From positions 2,666,001-2,730,000 of the forward strand of contig NZ_JAODVR010000001.1 in the NCBI RefSeq assembly GCF_025399835.1: 64,000 bases of DNA. The letters run 5' to 3'. A program made the translations under genes and the position numbers. The stretch is from Haloarchaeobius sp. HME9146. GTDB lineage: Archaea > Halobacteriota > Halobacteria > Halobacteriales > Natrialbaceae. The notes below the pieces were generated by a model that did no database searches, was not told where the DNA came from, and was given only the letters and a program-made list of their open reading frames with translations. Of the stretch, positions 32,087 through 41,392 are shown one piece after another. Position 1 is the stretch's first letter, and every line of letters starts with the position of its first letter.

Positions 32087-34350
32087 AACTCACCGTCAAA
32101 CCACTCAAACAGAAGGACGCGGGCCGCGGCCTCGCCGCCATCGACCGCGTCTCGATGCAGGAACTGGACCTGGAGAACGGCGATTACATCGAGATCAGTG
32201 GCAAGGATAATGGAAACGCCGTCGCCCGCGTCTGGCCCGGCTACCCCGAGGACCAGGGCCAGAAGGTCATCCGCATGGACGGTCGTATCCGCCAGCAGGC
32301 CAACGTCGGTATCGACGACCGCGTCGAGGTCGAGAAGGCCGACGTCAAGCCCGCCAAGAGCGTCACCGTCGCGCTCCCGCAGAACCTCCGTATCCGCGGG
32401 AACATCGGCCCGCTCGTCCGCGACAAGCTGAGCGGCCAGGCGGTCACGGGCGGTCAGACCGTCCCGTTCTCGCTCTCCTTTGGCCCCATGGCCGGGAGCG
32501 GCCAGTCCGTCCCGCTGAAGATCGCATCGACCAGCCCCTCCGGCACGGTCATCATCACCGACTCGACCGACATCCAGATCAGCGAGAAGCCCGCCGAGCA
32601 GATAAGCGGTGGCGTCAGTTCGGGCGGCCGTGAGGGCGTCCCGAACATCACCTACGAGGACATCGGTGGCCTCGACAGGGAGCTCGACCAGGTCCGCGAG
32701 ATGATCGAGCTGCCGATGCGCCACCCCGAGCTGTTCAAGCAACTCGGCATCGAGCCGCCGAAGGGCGTCCTCCTGCACGGCCCGCCGGGCACCGGGAAGA
32801 CGCTCATCGCGAAGGCCGTCGCCAACGAGATCGACGCACACTTCCACACCATCTCGGGCCCCGAGATCATGTCGAAGTACTACGGGGAGTCCGAGGAGCA
32901 ACTCCGCGAGGTGTTCGAGGAGGCCGAAGAGAACGCCCCCGCCATCGTCTTCATCGACGAGATCGACTCCATCGCCTCCAAGCGCGGTGAGGCCTCCGGC
33001 GACGTGGAACGCCGCGTCGTCGCCCAGCTCCTCTCGCTGATGGACGGCCTCGAAGAACGCGGCCAGGTCACCGTCATCGCGGCGACCAACCGCGTCGACG
33101 CGCTCGACCCCGCCCTCCGCCGCGGTGGGCGCTTCGACCGCGAAATCGAGATCGGCGTCCCCGACAAGGAGGGCCGCCTCGAGATCATGCAGGTCCACAC
33201 CCGCAGCATGCCGCTCTCGGACAGCGTGGACCTCGACCAGTACGCCGAGAACACCCACGGGTTCGTCGGCGCGGACATCGAGAGCCTCGCGAAGGAGGCC
33301 GCGATGAACGCGCTCCGGCGCATCCGGCCCGAACTCGACCTCGAACAGGAGGAGATCGACGCCGAGGTGCTGGAGAACCTGAAGGTCACCGAAGGCGACT
33401 TCAAGGACGCGATGAAGTCGGTCAAACCCTCGGCGATGCGTGAGGTGTTCGTCGAGGTTCCCGACGTCACGTGGAACGACGTCGGCGGGCTCGGAGACAC
33501 CAAAGAACGCCTCCGCGAGACCATCCAGTGGCCGCTCGACTACCCCGAGGTGTTCGAGGCCATGGACCTCGAAGCCGCCCGCGGTGTCCTCATGTACGGC
33601 CCGCCGGGCACGGGGAAGACCCTGCTCGCGAAGGCCGTCGCCAACGAGGCCAACAGCAACTTCATCTCCATCAAGGGGCCGGAGCTGCTGAACAAGTACG
33701 TCGGCGAGTCCGAGAAGGGCGTCCGCGAGGTGTTCGAGAAGGCACGGTCGAACGCACCGACCGTCATCTTCTTCGACGAGATCGACTCCATCGCGACCGA
33801 ACGTGGCCGCCACTCCGGTGACTCCGGCGTCGGCGAACGCGTCGTCTCGCAGCTCCTGACCGAACTCGACGGGCTCGAGGACCTGGAGGACGTCGTCGTC
33901 ATCGCGACGACCAACCGCCCCGACCTCATCGACAGCGCACTCCTGCGCCCGGGCCGGCTCGACCGCCACGTCCACGTCCCCGTCCCCGACGAGGACGGCC
34001 GCGAGAAGATCTTCGAGGTCCACACGCGGAACAAGCCGCTCGCAGACGGTGTCGACCTCAGTCGGCTGGCGAAGAAGACCGAAGGCTACGTCGGCGCGGA
34101 CATCCAGGCCGTCTGCCGCGAAGCCTCACTCGCCGCGACCCGCGAGTTCATCAACACGGTCTCACCCGACGACATGGACGACTCCGTCACCAACGTCCGC
34201 ATCACCAAGGAGCACTTCGAGCACGCCCTCGACGAGGTCACCGCGAGCGTGACCGAGGAGACCAAAGAGCGCTACAACGAGATCGAACAGCGCTTCGGCC
34301 GGGAACAGCCCGAACTCGAAGACCGCGACATGGGTCGGACGTTCCAATAG
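32083..34350 (+). CDS. cdc48: Cdc48/p97-type AAA+ ATPase
   Basis: 755 residues. Residues 1-190 form the N domain (double-psi barrel plus four-stranded barrel). D1 has Walker A GPPGTGKT near 233-240 and Walker B FIDEIDSI near 290; D2 has GPPGTGKT near 506-513 and FFDEIDSI near 563. Arginine fingers of the D1 ring fit [12 protein letters not shown]2 has LRPGRLDRH. The C-terminal segment lacks the HbYX-like tail clearly, ending RTFQ. It unfolds proteins, probably feeding the proteasome. It overlaps the upstream Hsp20-like gene by four bases. Confidence 0.97.
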   Translation: MKLTVKPLKQKDAGRGLAAIDRVSMQELDLENGDYIEISGKDNGNAVARVWPGYPEDQGQKVIRMDGRIRQQANVGIDDRVEVEKADVKPAKSVTVALPQNLRIRGNIGPLVRDKLSGQAVTGGQTVPFSLSFGPMAGSGQSVPLKIASTSPSGTVIITDSTDIQISEKPAEQISGGVSSGGREGVPNITYEDIGGLDRELDQVREMIELPMRHPELFKQLGIEPPKGVLLHGPPGTGKTLIAKAVANEIDAHFHTISGPEIMSKYYGESEEQLREVFEEAEENAPAIVFIDEIDSIASKRGEASGDVERRVVAQLLSLMDGLEERGQVTVIAATNRVDALDPALRRGGRFDREIEIGVPDKEGRLEIMQVHTRSMPLSDSVDLDQYAENTHGFVGADIESLAKEAAMNALRRIRPELDLEQEEIDAEVLENLKVTEGDFKDAMKSVKPSAMREVFVEVPDVTWNDVGGLGDTKERLRETIQWPLDYPEVFEAMDLEAARGVLMYGPPGTGKTLLAKAVANEANSNFISIKGPELLNKYVGESEKGVREVFEKARSNAPTVIFFDEIDSIATERGRHSGDSGVGERVVSQLLTELDGLEDLEDVVVIATTNRPDLIDSALLRPGRLDRHVHVPVPDEDGREKIFEVHTRNKPLADGVDLSRLAKKTEGYVGADIQAVCREASLAATREFINTVSPDDMDDSVTNVRITKEHFEHALDEVTASVTEETKERYNEIEQRFGREQPELEDRDMGRTFQ

Positions 34351-34369
34351 GACCGTTAGTTCGAGGATC

Positions 34370-34374
34370 TTTTT
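34370..34374 (+). terminator. T-tract terminator after cdc48
   Basis: TTTTT within GGATCTTTTTCTG, 20 bases after the cdc48 stop; archaeal RNA polymerase terminates at such T-runs. Confidence 0.5.
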
Positions 34375-34391
34375 CTGCGTCGGGTTTCCTC

Positions 34392-34484
34392 GCACGCCTT
34401 CGGCGTGCTGCGGGAACTGCTTCTTGAAAAAGCTATCGCGCAGGAGCGAAGCTCCTGCTGGATCCCAACGAGCTTCGCTCGTTG
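34392..34484. repeat. Three perfect hairpins with TTC/GAA loops
   Basis: GCACGCC-TTC-GGCGTGC (34392-34408), CAGGAGC-GAA-GCTCCTG (34441-34457) and CAACGAGC-TTC-GCTCGTTG (34466-34484) lie within 93 bases between cdc48 and the PQQ lipoprotein gene. All three are built around a GAAGC/GCTTC-like core with three-base loops. They may be terminators, a small RNA or a palindromic repeat element. Confidence 0.6.
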
Positions 34485-34634
34485 AGGACGCTAAAAAGGC
34501 TGCTCGCTTCGCTCGCAGGTGCTGCGCTTGACAACAACAGCAACAACCACTGATTCTCTCCGTCTGGGCCCGAGACTGAAACCCGCATCACACCTTGCAC
34601 AAACCATTCATATCCAGCATCCGAGGTGTGGACC

Positions 34635-35969
34635 ATGCCCTCCCGTCGCGACTACTGCAAACGAATCGCCCTCGCTGCCGGCGGTATCGGTCTCGCGGGG
34701 TGTGCAACAACCCTCTCCGACCGGACCGACCCGGCCGGCGGTCCCGGAACCGGCGACGAACCGACCACGCCAGCCAGTGACGCCGGCCCGGTCGACTGGA
34801 CCGAGTTCGGCGTCGACCCGGGGAACACGGGCTTCGCACCCGGCAACACCGGCCCCGGAGACCCGTCGGTCGCGTGGACCGGCATCGGGTCGAAGGCCAC
34901 GGTGAACTGTTCGCCGGCCGTCGCAGCCGGGTCGGTGTTCGTCGGCGGCGATGCTGTCTACGCGTTCGACGCCGAATCCGGCGAGCGACGCTGGCGCTAC
35001 CAGACCGGGACCTTCGTCCCCTGTGCGCCGGCCGCGGTCGACGGGGTGGTCTACACCGCACACAGCGATGGGGCCGTCCTCGCCCTAGACGCGGAGACCG
35101 GCGAGGAGGTGTGGACGCACGAGACGAACCACAACCTCTGGAGCAGCGCACTCACGGTCCACGAGGGGACGGTGTACGTCGGGACCGCGGGGACCATGCC
35201 GGCAGTCGTGAGTGGTGACACCGACGAGTCGAAGGCCGGACTGTTGGTCGCGCTCGACGCCGACTCCGGCGACCGACAGTGGCGGTTCGAGGCCTCGGAC
35301 TGGTTCACCGGGCCGGCCCTCGGCGACGGACTGGTTTTCGCCGGGAACGAGGAAGGGCGGTTCTACGCGGTCGACGCGGAAACTGGCCAAGAGCAGTGGC
35401 GCTGGGACGCCGAGACGTTCGCCGCACCCCCGACGTACCACGACGGGACCGTCTACGTCGGCCTCCACGGGAGCGGGGCGTGCGTCGCGCTGGACGCCGA
35501 ATCCGGCGAGGTGCGGTGGCGAACCGACCTCGGCACGCCCAACGTGAAGTGCTCGCCGGCGGTCGACGGTACCCATGTCTACGTCGCCGGGAAACGCACG
35601 ACCGGGGTGCTCCTGGGTGGTGGCTCGGAGTCGAGCGAGACGGCCACCACCACCACCGAGACCACGACCGCCAGCGGCCCAGCCGCCGACGGCAACTACG
35701 GCCGCCTGCAGGCGCTCTCGGTCGAGGACGGGAGCGTCACCTGGACGTACGACTCCGAGGGGGACTTCCGGTCCTCTCCCGCGGTCACCGGGGACGCGGT
35801 CTACGTCGGGAACGGTGACGGCATCGTCTCGGTCGCCCGTGAGGACGGGCGCGAGCGCTGGCGGGTCGCGTTCGGCAAGTACGTCAACTCGTCGCCGGCC
35901 GTCGTCGAGGGACGGGTCTACATCGGCTGTTCGGACGGCAACCTGTACTGTCTGGCGGACGACTCCTGA
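34635..35969 (+). CDS. PQQ-like beta-propeller Tat lipoprotein
   Basis: 444 residues. SRRDYCK plus IALAAGGIGLAGC give a Tat signal and lipobox. The mature protein has seven or so PQQ-type blades with repeats such as VYAFDAESGERRWRYQTG, VLALDAETGEEVWTHET, FYAVDAETGQEQWRWDAE and LYCLADD. The BamB-like fold usually mediates protein binding or, with a quinone, dehydrogenase activity; no PQQ ligand set can be assigned. A Ser/Thr/Glu-rich insertion (about residues 327-352) interrupts one blade. The ATG at 34635 is preferred over GTG at 34626. Confidence 0.9.
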   Translation: MPSRRDYCKRIALAAGGIGLAGCATTLSDRTDPAGGPGTGDEPTTPASDAGPVDWTEFGVDPGNTGFAPGNTGPGDPSVAWTGIGSKATVNCSPAVAAGSVFVGGDAVYAFDAESGERRWRYQTGTFVPCAPAAVDGVVYTAHSDGAVLALDAETGEEVWTHETNHNLWSSALTVHEGTVYVGTAGTMPAVVSGDTDESKAGLLVALDADSGDRQWRFEASDWFTGPALGDGLVFAGNEEGRFYAVDAETGQEQWRWDAETFAAPPTYHDGTVYVGLHGSGACVALDAESGEVRWRTDLGTPNVKCSPAVDGTHVYVAGKRTTGVLLGGGSESSETATTTTETTTASGPAADGNYGRLQALSVEDGSVTWTYDSEGDFRSSPAVTGDAVYVGNGDGIVSVAREDGRERWRVAFGKYVNSSPAVVEGRVYIGCSDGNLYCLADDS

Positions 35970-36061
35970 CGCCGCACAGGGGCCTCGTTACGCCGGCGGA
36001 CCGTACGGTTCCAGGCAGTGCCGTCTTCGGCGTCGCTTCAGCGACAGCCTCGGCAGACTCC

Positions 36062-37462
36062 TCACTCGTCGGTCGTGGCTCGCGGCACGGTCACCAGGAT
36101 ACGGTTCCCGGCCCCTTCGAGCGTATCGACGGTTACCTTCCCGTTCGAGAGTTCCACGACCCAGTAGACGAGCCACAGCCCCAGACCGCTGCTATGGTAG
36201 ATGTCGTCCATCTCGTGGTCTCCCGTGAGGACGCAGGCCTCGACCTTCGGTATCTCCGGTGCGTCGTCCTCGACACACAGGGTGAGGGTGTCCTCCCCCT
36301 GTTCGATGTCGACCCAGGCTCTCGGCTCCGCACTCGCGTTGTGGGTTATCGCGTTCTCCAGGAGTTCCAGAACGGCGAGCCCGAACTCGTCGATGACCAG
36401 CGCGTCCGCATCGTTGGCGACTTCGGACTCGATGCGAGCCCCGGGGAAGCGGGACCGCAGTATCTCGATGCTTTCGGCGACGAGGCTCGCGACGTCGAGT
36501 CGCCGAGGCCTGACCGTGTCGGTGATGACGTCGATTATCTCACGTTCCTTCTCCGCGCTCGCGAGGAGTTCCTCGCCCGTCTTTCGAATCACCGCGGTGC
36601 GATTCGCCATCTCGGGGACGTCCTCTTCGATGAGTTGTGCGTTCCCCAGGATGACGCCGAGGCTGTTGCGCAGGTTGTGCCGCAGGAGGTTGTCCATCAC
36701 GTACAGCTGCCGCTCTCGCCGGTATCGGTCCGTGATGTCCCGGCAGAACCCGGTCACCCTGACGACCTCGTCGCCCTCGAATATCGGCTCGCCCTGCACC
36801 CAGAGCCACGCATGATAGTCATCGTCCGGGCCGACCCGGAACTCTATCTCGACGGACTCGCCCCCTGAGAGGCGCTCCATCGCGTCCTCGACCGCTGGCA
36901 CGTCATCGGGATGGATCTGTTCGAGAAACACGCTCGGGTTCGATTCGAGCGCCTCGACGGGCTGGCCCCACACCGCCTCGTACGCCGGGTTGACGAACAG
37001 CAGTTCGGACCAGTCCCTGTCGAACATCCACAGCACCTCACCGGTCGTCGAGGACAGTTCTTCCAGCCGGGTGGTGGTCTCCCTGGTCTCGCGCTGGGCT
37101 TCGATCCGGTCGGTGATACACCGCGAACTCACGACATACCCATCGAGTGAATCGTCCGTGACGTTCGACATTCGAGCCTCCAGCCACACCCAGGACCCGT
37201 CTTTCGTCAGGTGACGGTACTCCACCGTCGTCTCGGTGTAGGTCTCGTTCTGGATGGTTCGCTCGAACGCCGCTCGCACCCGCGCTGTGTCGTCCGGGTG
37301 GAGGTACTCGAACGCGTTCTGTCCGACGAGCGTCTCGGGGTCGAAGCCGAGGATTCGTCTCGCACCCTCGTTCGCGTACGTGACCTCCCCGTCCGGGTCG
37401 AGCAGGACGATCTTGTCCTGCGTGTGGTCGAGCAACACGCCGAGAGAGCCGGGTGTCGCCAT
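36062..37462 (-). CDS. Cytoplasmic PAS-PAS sensor histidine kinase
   Basis: 466 residues. PAS1 (about 5-120) has IVLLDPDGEVTYANEGARRILG; PAS2 (about 130-250) has VLWMFDRDWSELLFVNPAYEAVWG and ends at TGFCRDITDR. The H-box LLRHNLRNSLGVI carries the phospho-accepting His (about 262), and the ATPase domain shows LLENAITHN and SSGLGLWLVYW. No transmembrane helix is present, so the signal is intracellular. ATG at 37460-37462 is preferred over GTG at 37477 because the TTTTTAC box near 37490 lies about 27 nt upstream. No response regulator gene is adjacent. Confidence 0.92.
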   Translation of the reverse strand: MATPGSLGVLLDHTQDKIVLLDPDGEVTYANEGARRILGFDPETLVGQNAFEYLHPDDTARVRAAFERTIQNETYTETTVEYRHLTKDGSWVWLEARMSNVTDDSLDGYVVSSRCITDRIEAQRETRETTTRLEELSSTTGEVLWMFDRDWSELLFVNPAYEAVWGQPVEALESNPSVFLEQIHPDDVPAVEDAMERLSGGESVEIEFRVGPDDDYHAWLWVQGEPIFEGDEVVRVTGFCRDITDRYRRERQLYVMDNLLRHNLRNSLGVILGNAQLIEEDVPEMANRTAVIRKTGEELLASAEKEREIIDVITDTVRPRRLDVASLVAESIEILRSRFPGARIESEVANDADALVIDEFGLAVLELLENAITHNASAEPRAWVDIEQGEDTLTLCVEDDAPEIPKVEACVLTGDHEMDDIYHSSGLGLWLVYWVVELSNGKVTVDTLEGAGNRILVTVPRATTDE

Positions 37463-37551
37463 TTGGATAAATGACACCGCTCAGGCAGTAAAAACCAGTA
37501 CCTAATCGAGACTGGCGCGGTGAGGTTCGGGGTCACCGCTCGGACCGACGG

Positions 37552-38013
37552 TCAGTCGAGGTCCAGGTCCGCGAGAATCGTCTCCGCGTGCTCCTCCGGG
37601 TCGACGCCCTCGTAGGCGAGTTCGATGGTCCCTTCTTCGTCGATGACGTACGTGTTCCGGAACACGCCGTCGAAGGTGTTGCCGAACATCTTCTTCTCGC
37701 CGTAGGACTCGTAGACCGTCGAGACCTCGCCGTTCTCGTCCGAGAGGAACCGCACGGGCAGGTCGTGGTCCTCCTCGAACTTCTTGAGGTCCGAGACGGT
37801 GTCGTCGCTGACGCCGAGCACCGCGATGTCGAGGTCCTCGTAGCGGTCCCAGTTGTCGCGGAACGAGCAGGCCTGCGTGGTGCAGCCCTCGGTGTTCGCC
37901 CGGGGGTAGAAGTACAGGACGACCCGCTGGCCGTGGTAGTCTGAAAGCGCGACGGAATCGCCGTTCTGGTCGGAGAGCTCGAAGTCCGGAGCCTCCTCGC
38001 CGATGTCGAGCAT
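37552..38013 (-). CDS. bcp: Peroxiredoxin, BCP/PrxQ type
   Basis: 153 residues. The peroxidatic motif PRANTEGC (PxxxTxxC) is followed five residues later by a second Cys in GCTTQACSF, the atypical 2-Cys layout of BCP enzymes. VLGVSDDTVSDLKKF and the conserved Arg in TYVIDEEG context support the thioredoxin fold. It reduces peroxides using thioredoxin-like donors. It lies 39 bases upstream of the MOSC gene region on the same strand, which may share its transcript. Confidence 0.95.
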   Translation of the reverse strand: MLDIGEEAPDFELSDQNGDSVALSDYHGQRVVLYFYPRANTEGCTTQACSFRDNWDRYEDLDIAVLGVSDDTVSDLKKFEEDHDLPVRFLSDENGEVSTVYESYGEKKMFGNTFDGVFRNTYVIDEEGTIELAYEGVDPEEHAETILADLDLD

Positions 38014-38052
38014 AGCCTCGGGAACGAACAGGTGGATGAAGTGGATTTCGTT

Positions 38053-38508
38053 TTACACCGACGTGACGCCGTCGCCGACCGCCAGCGTGCCGGTCTCGAC
38101 GATCTCGGCGCGCAGGCCGCCCCGGTGGACCAGCGACGAGACCGCGCCCTCCTTCGTGAGCGATTCGAGGTACGAACAGGGCTCGCACAGCTCGACACCG
38201 CGACAGACCGCGTCCCCGACCCGGAACTCCGCGTCGACGAGGTGGTTCAGGGCGACGCCGCGAGTGGTCACGTTCCGGCGATGCTCGCCCGGGTCGAGCG
38301 TGAAGTCGTGGTCGCGCTCGGCGGCTTCGAGGGCCTCGGCCTCGATGAGCGTGATACCCCGCGGCAACCCGTCCGAGAACGTCCCCGACTCGTCGAAGTA
38401 GCGGTCACCGCGCAGGCCCGCACCGGACACGGCCTCGACCGATTCGACGGACTCGACGGGTTCGCCGGATTCGCGTGCGATGTGGATAGACTCGACCGTG
38501 CCTGTCAT
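38053..38508 (-). CDS. MOSC-domain protein
   Basis: 151 residues starting MTGTVESIHIARESGEP. MOSC features: GAGLRGDRYFDESG (basic motif), ITLIEAEALEA, HRRNVTTRGVALNHLVDAEFRVGDAVCRG, and the conserved Cys in CEPCSYLE. MOSC proteins carry sulphur to the molybdenum cofactor or act as Moco-dependent reductase partners. No molybdenum genes are nearby. The peroxiredoxin gene follows after 39 bases on the same strand. Confidence 0.92.
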   Translation of the reverse strand: MTGTVESIHIARESGEPVESVESVEAVSGAGLRGDRYFDESGTFSDGLPRGITLIEAEALEAAERDHDFTLDPGEHRRNVTTRGVALNHLVDAEFRVGDAVCRGVELCEPCSYLESLTKEGAVSSLVHRGGLRAEIVETGTLAVGDGVTSV

Positions 38509-38539
38509 GGCGAGACCTTGGTGAAGGGTCGCGAAAAAG

Positions 38540-39508
38540 CTACTCCAGTTTCTTGGCGGCGTCGCGTTCGACCAGTGGGTCGGCGTTGGCCGACGGGAGT
38601 TCGACCACGTCGTCCGCCGAGAGCGAGTACTCGCGCTCGTCCACGCCGAAGATGTCGCCGACGTCGCGGGTGATGAGCACCTCGGTCCGGTCGACGTCCT
38701 CCGCCGCGGCCGGCTCATCCTGCCCACCTGTCGCCTCGGGGGTGGAGTCGGCGTCGGCTGCGGGGTCGGTCGGCTCCTGCGGCGGCGCGCCCTGCGGTGC
38801 CGGGTCGTCGGTATCCGCCGTGTTCCCCATCACGTCGGCCGCGGAGACGCCGCCGTCGTCCTGCGAGGCTGCGTCCGTCGGGTCGGCGTCTGCAACCGCA
38901 CGGGCCTCGGCCGCCGAGACGTCGGGGTCGCTCCGCACGTCGGAGTCGTCGCTGGGCGTCGACTCCCCGGTCGAAGACCCGTTCGGCTCGTCGGCACCGA
39001 CCGGGTCCGTCGCCGGGTCGGGGTCGAACGCCGGGGCGGGGTCGGTTTCGGCGTCCGCACCCGCGGTACCGTCCTCACCCTCCTCGGCCGCCCTGGCTGC
39101 CGGTGTCGTCTCGGCCTTGCCAGCGACAACGTCGAGCATGTGCGCCTTGTTCTCCTCGATACGGCTGACGAGGTCGTCGTAGAGCTGGCGTTCCTCGGCG
39201 GTGAGCCCCTGGACCTGTTCCGCGTTGGCCATGTTCGCCGCGGCGAGGCTGGCCTGCTTGACCAGCTTCCCGAGGCGGCGTTCGTAGAGGGATTCGGCCG
39301 CGTTCTTCGCCGTCTCTATCTCGTCGGTGAGCCGTTGAATCTCGGGCGAGGAGAAGGGGTCGTCGGCCTCGGCCGCGGCCTCCTCGCGCGTCGACTTCAG
39401 CTCCTCGACGTACTCGGCGACCTCCTGGTAGAACGAGTCGCGCAGTTGCTGGAGCCCACCCTTCTGCCGTTCCGTGTCGAGTGCGGAGCGAAGTTCGTTG
39501 AGATTCAT
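38540..39508 (-). CDS. ginS: GINS-family replication protein (Gins51-like) with long acidic linker
   Basis: 322 residues. The helical A domain fills about residues 1-125 (LRSALDTERQKGGLQQL, FYQEVAEYVEELK, YERRLGKLVKQASLAAANM, QLYDDLVSRIEENKAHML). Residues about 130-270 are an Asp/Glu/Pro/Thr-rich linker. The small B domain closes the protein: VLITRDVGDIFGVDEREYS, VVELPSANADPLV. GINS joins MCM and Cdc45/GAN in the replicative helicase. It overlaps priS by four bases, a known archaeal pairing. Confidence 0.9.
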   Translation of the reverse strand: MNLNELRSALDTERQKGGLQQLRDSFYQEVAEYVEELKSTREEAAAEADDPFSSPEIQRLTDEIETAKNAAESLYERRLGKLVKQASLAAANMANAEQVQGLTAEERQLYDDLVSRIEENKAHMLDVVAGKAETTPAARAAEEGEDGTAGADAETDPAPAFDPDPATDPVGADEPNGSSTGESTPSDDSDVRSDPDVSAAEARAVADADPTDAASQDDGGVSAADVMGNTADTDDPAPQGAPPQEPTDPAADADSTPEATGGQDEPAAAEDVDRTEVLITRDVGDIFGVDEREYSLSADDVVELPSANADPLVERDAAKKLE

Positions 39509-40677
39509 TCTTTCCCTTTCTCGGCCTGCCCGCGGGCCATCAAGAACACGCCCACGTATTCCGGTACAGTGTGTGCGCCTCGCTCCAAATTAAATGTACC
39601 GCCACCGAGACGAACGTCGACCGGCTCGGGAACGGTTATCTGTATCTCGCTTCCGACGAACGTTCGCGGGACGGCGTCGTGAAGCGGGTCGAAGTCGTCC
39701 AGCTCGGCCCGCGGAATCCGTTTGACCTCCAGCCCGCTTCCGCCGTGGAGACTCCCCGGCAACCGGATGAGCCGGTTGATGTCGGTCGTCACCGGCTCGT
39801 CGATGGGTGCAGTCTCGCCGGTGAACGTCTCCTCGGCGAGGCTCCGCGCGAGCGTGAGGAACGCCGGGTGCACGTCGACGTTGCCCGCACGAATCTGGTC
39901 GACGTTCGTCCGGACCGCCCGCAGGATGCCCTGGGCTTTCTTCTCGCCGACGCCGTCGAGCGACTGGAGCCGGTCCAGTGCGTCGTCGTCGTCCAGTTCG
40001 AGCAGGTCGTCGACGTAGTCGTCGATCCGTCGCTGGACGCGCCGTCCCCAGCCGCCGGTGGTATCGAGCGTCCGCTTGTCCGCAGGGTTCTCGAGTCCCA
40101 TACCCGCGACCGCCTCGTGCTGGAGCAACGTGTCGAAGTCGACGTCGCTCGCGAGCACGTAGTCGACGATCTCGCGCCGATGGCCGCGACCGAGTTCCTT
40201 CACGCCCTCATCGCGGACGTGAACGTGGTACCCTCGCCCCCCGGAGAACACGACGGTCAGGTCGTCGAACCCGAAGTCGTCCTCCAGCAGGTCGAGGAGT
40301 CGAAAGAGCGCACCCTTGCAGGTTTCGAGCATCTCGCCGTACGAATCCGTCTCGGGGTCGACCCCCGGCAGGTGGTCGGCGTCGAGGTCGAAGACGAGGT
40401 CCGAGGAGCGCCACCCCTTCTTCGACATCGAACTCGCACCGGGGTCGTCGTAGCGCCCGGCCGAGAAGTAGACGTGGCGCGGGCGCTCGTCCGCGAGGAA
40501 GGTCTCAAGGTCACCGATGTCCAGCCAGGAGTTGTGCCGGACCATCGTCGTCCCGCCGGTGCTCCAGGTGACCCAGCCCCACTCACGCTCGTTCGCGTCC
40601 GGCGGGGGCGTCACCGACAGCTGTCGATAGTGGTCGCGGAAGCGACCGCGGAGGTACCGTCGGGTGCGCTCTTCCAT
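39505..40677 (-). CDS. priS: DNA primase small (catalytic) subunit
   Basis: 390 residues. RRYLRGRFRDHYRQ opens the domain; the metal-binding aspartates are in LVFDLDADHL, and FSGGRGYHVHV is the characteristic SGxGxHxx primase motif. LIRLPGSLHGGSGL near the C-terminus is also diagnostic. It makes RNA/DNA primers with PriL. The ATG at 40677 is preferred over an upstream GTG frame to 40725. The ginS ATG overlaps its stop, coupling primase and GINS production. Confidence 0.96.
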   Translation of the reverse strand: MEERTRRYLRGRFRDHYRQLSVTPPPDANEREWGWVTWSTGGTTMVRHNSWLDIGDLETFLADERPRHVYFSAGRYDDPGASSMSKKGWRSSDLVFDLDADHLPGVDPETDSYGEMLETCKGALFRLLDLLEDDFGFDDLTVVFSGGRGYHVHVRDEGVKELGRGHRREIVDYVLASDVDFDTLLQHEAVAGMGLENPADKRTLDTTGGWGRRVQRRIDDYVDDLLELDDDDALDRLQSLDGVGEKKAQGILRAVRTNVDQIRAGNVDVHPAFLTLARSLAEETFTGETAPIDEPVTTDINRLIRLPGSLHGGSGLEVKRIPRAELDDFDPLHDAVPRTFVGSEIQITVPEPVDVRLGGGTFNLERGAHTVPEYVGVFLMARGQAEKGKE

Positions 40678-40748
40678 GGCTCTCGATTCGTTGGGGGAGG
40701 TGTCTAAAGAACCTAGCGGACTCAACTCGTCGGTGGGCCAGAACGGAC

Positions 40749-41234
40749 CTACCGTCGCATGAACTCCGAGAGTCTGGCGGTCAGACTCGCGTCGTCGCCG
40801 AGCTTCAGATAGTAGGCGTCACCGCCGTCTTCGTAGTAGTTGTCGATGCGTCGTTTGATGTCGAACCCGAGGTGCTCGTAGAACCGTAGCGCGTTCTCGT
40901 TGGTCGTGCGTGCGTGGCATGTCACCGAACGGTGCTCCTCCGCGACCATCGCGACGAGCTTCTTCCCGATGTCCTCGCCACGGTGGCTGGGGTCGACGGC
41001 AAGAAAGAGGATGTACCCGTCTCGACGGACAGCACAGAACCCGATGATGCTCGGGGTCACGCCGTCCTCGACGAAGAGGTGGACCTTCGAACGACGGTAG
41101 GCGTCGCTGAAGAACCCCTTTCGCTGCTTGAGGACGCCCTCACGCTGTCGGATGCGTTCTTTGAGCTTCCACGCATCCTCGACGTACTCGTCGTTCCCCG
41201 GACCGACGACGCGCGTGTCGATGTTGACGCTCAC
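40749..41234 (-). CDS. GNAT-family N-acetyltransferase (RimI-like)
   Basis: 161 residues from a GTG start. Acetyl-CoA motif region: LAVDPSHRGEDIGKKLVAMV, then TNENALRFYEHLGFDIKRRIDNYYEDGGDAYYLK, which is typical of RimI/Ard1-type N-terminal acetyltransferases. A basic N-terminal part (LKERIRQREGVLKQRKGFF) is unusual for this acidic proteome and may contact nucleic acid or ribosome. The GTG at 41232-41234 lies about 29 nt after a TATA box, favouring it over the longer frame to 41393. It is upstream of priS by about 70 bases. Confidence 0.88.
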   Translation of the reverse strand: MSVNIDTRVVGPGNDEYVEDAWKLKERIRQREGVLKQRKGFFSDAYRRSKVHLFVEDGVTPSIIGFCAVRRDGYILFLAVDPSHRGEDIGKKLVAMVAEEHRSVTCHARTTNENALRFYEHLGFDIKRRIDNYYEDGGDAYYLKLGDDASLTARLSEFMRR

Positions 41235-41260
41235 TGTTCTGTAAGTGGAAGGTACGACGA

Positions 41261-41266
41261 TATAAT
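41261..41266 (-). promoter_or_regulatory. TATA box deciding the GTG start of the RimI-like gene
   Basis: On the minus strand the sequence is ATTATA, 29 bases before the GTG at 41234; the longer reading frame would include this promoter. Confidence 0.6.
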
Positions 41267-41392
41267 TCCACCGGCAGTCCCAGGGGGACCACGGGCCACT
41301 GAACCCTCCTGCGGGGTGTGGGTACCGCGGGCTGGGGAGGACGAAGCGTGTTGGCCCTGGTTTTTCAACGCGCCGGCCCGTCGGCGTTAGCA

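Noticed and set aside
31894-34023. 709-codon open frame on the minus strand opposite cdc48
   Set aside because: It is a GC-driven shadow of the cdc48 coding frame with no recognisable domain; cdc48 is unmistakable on the plus strand.
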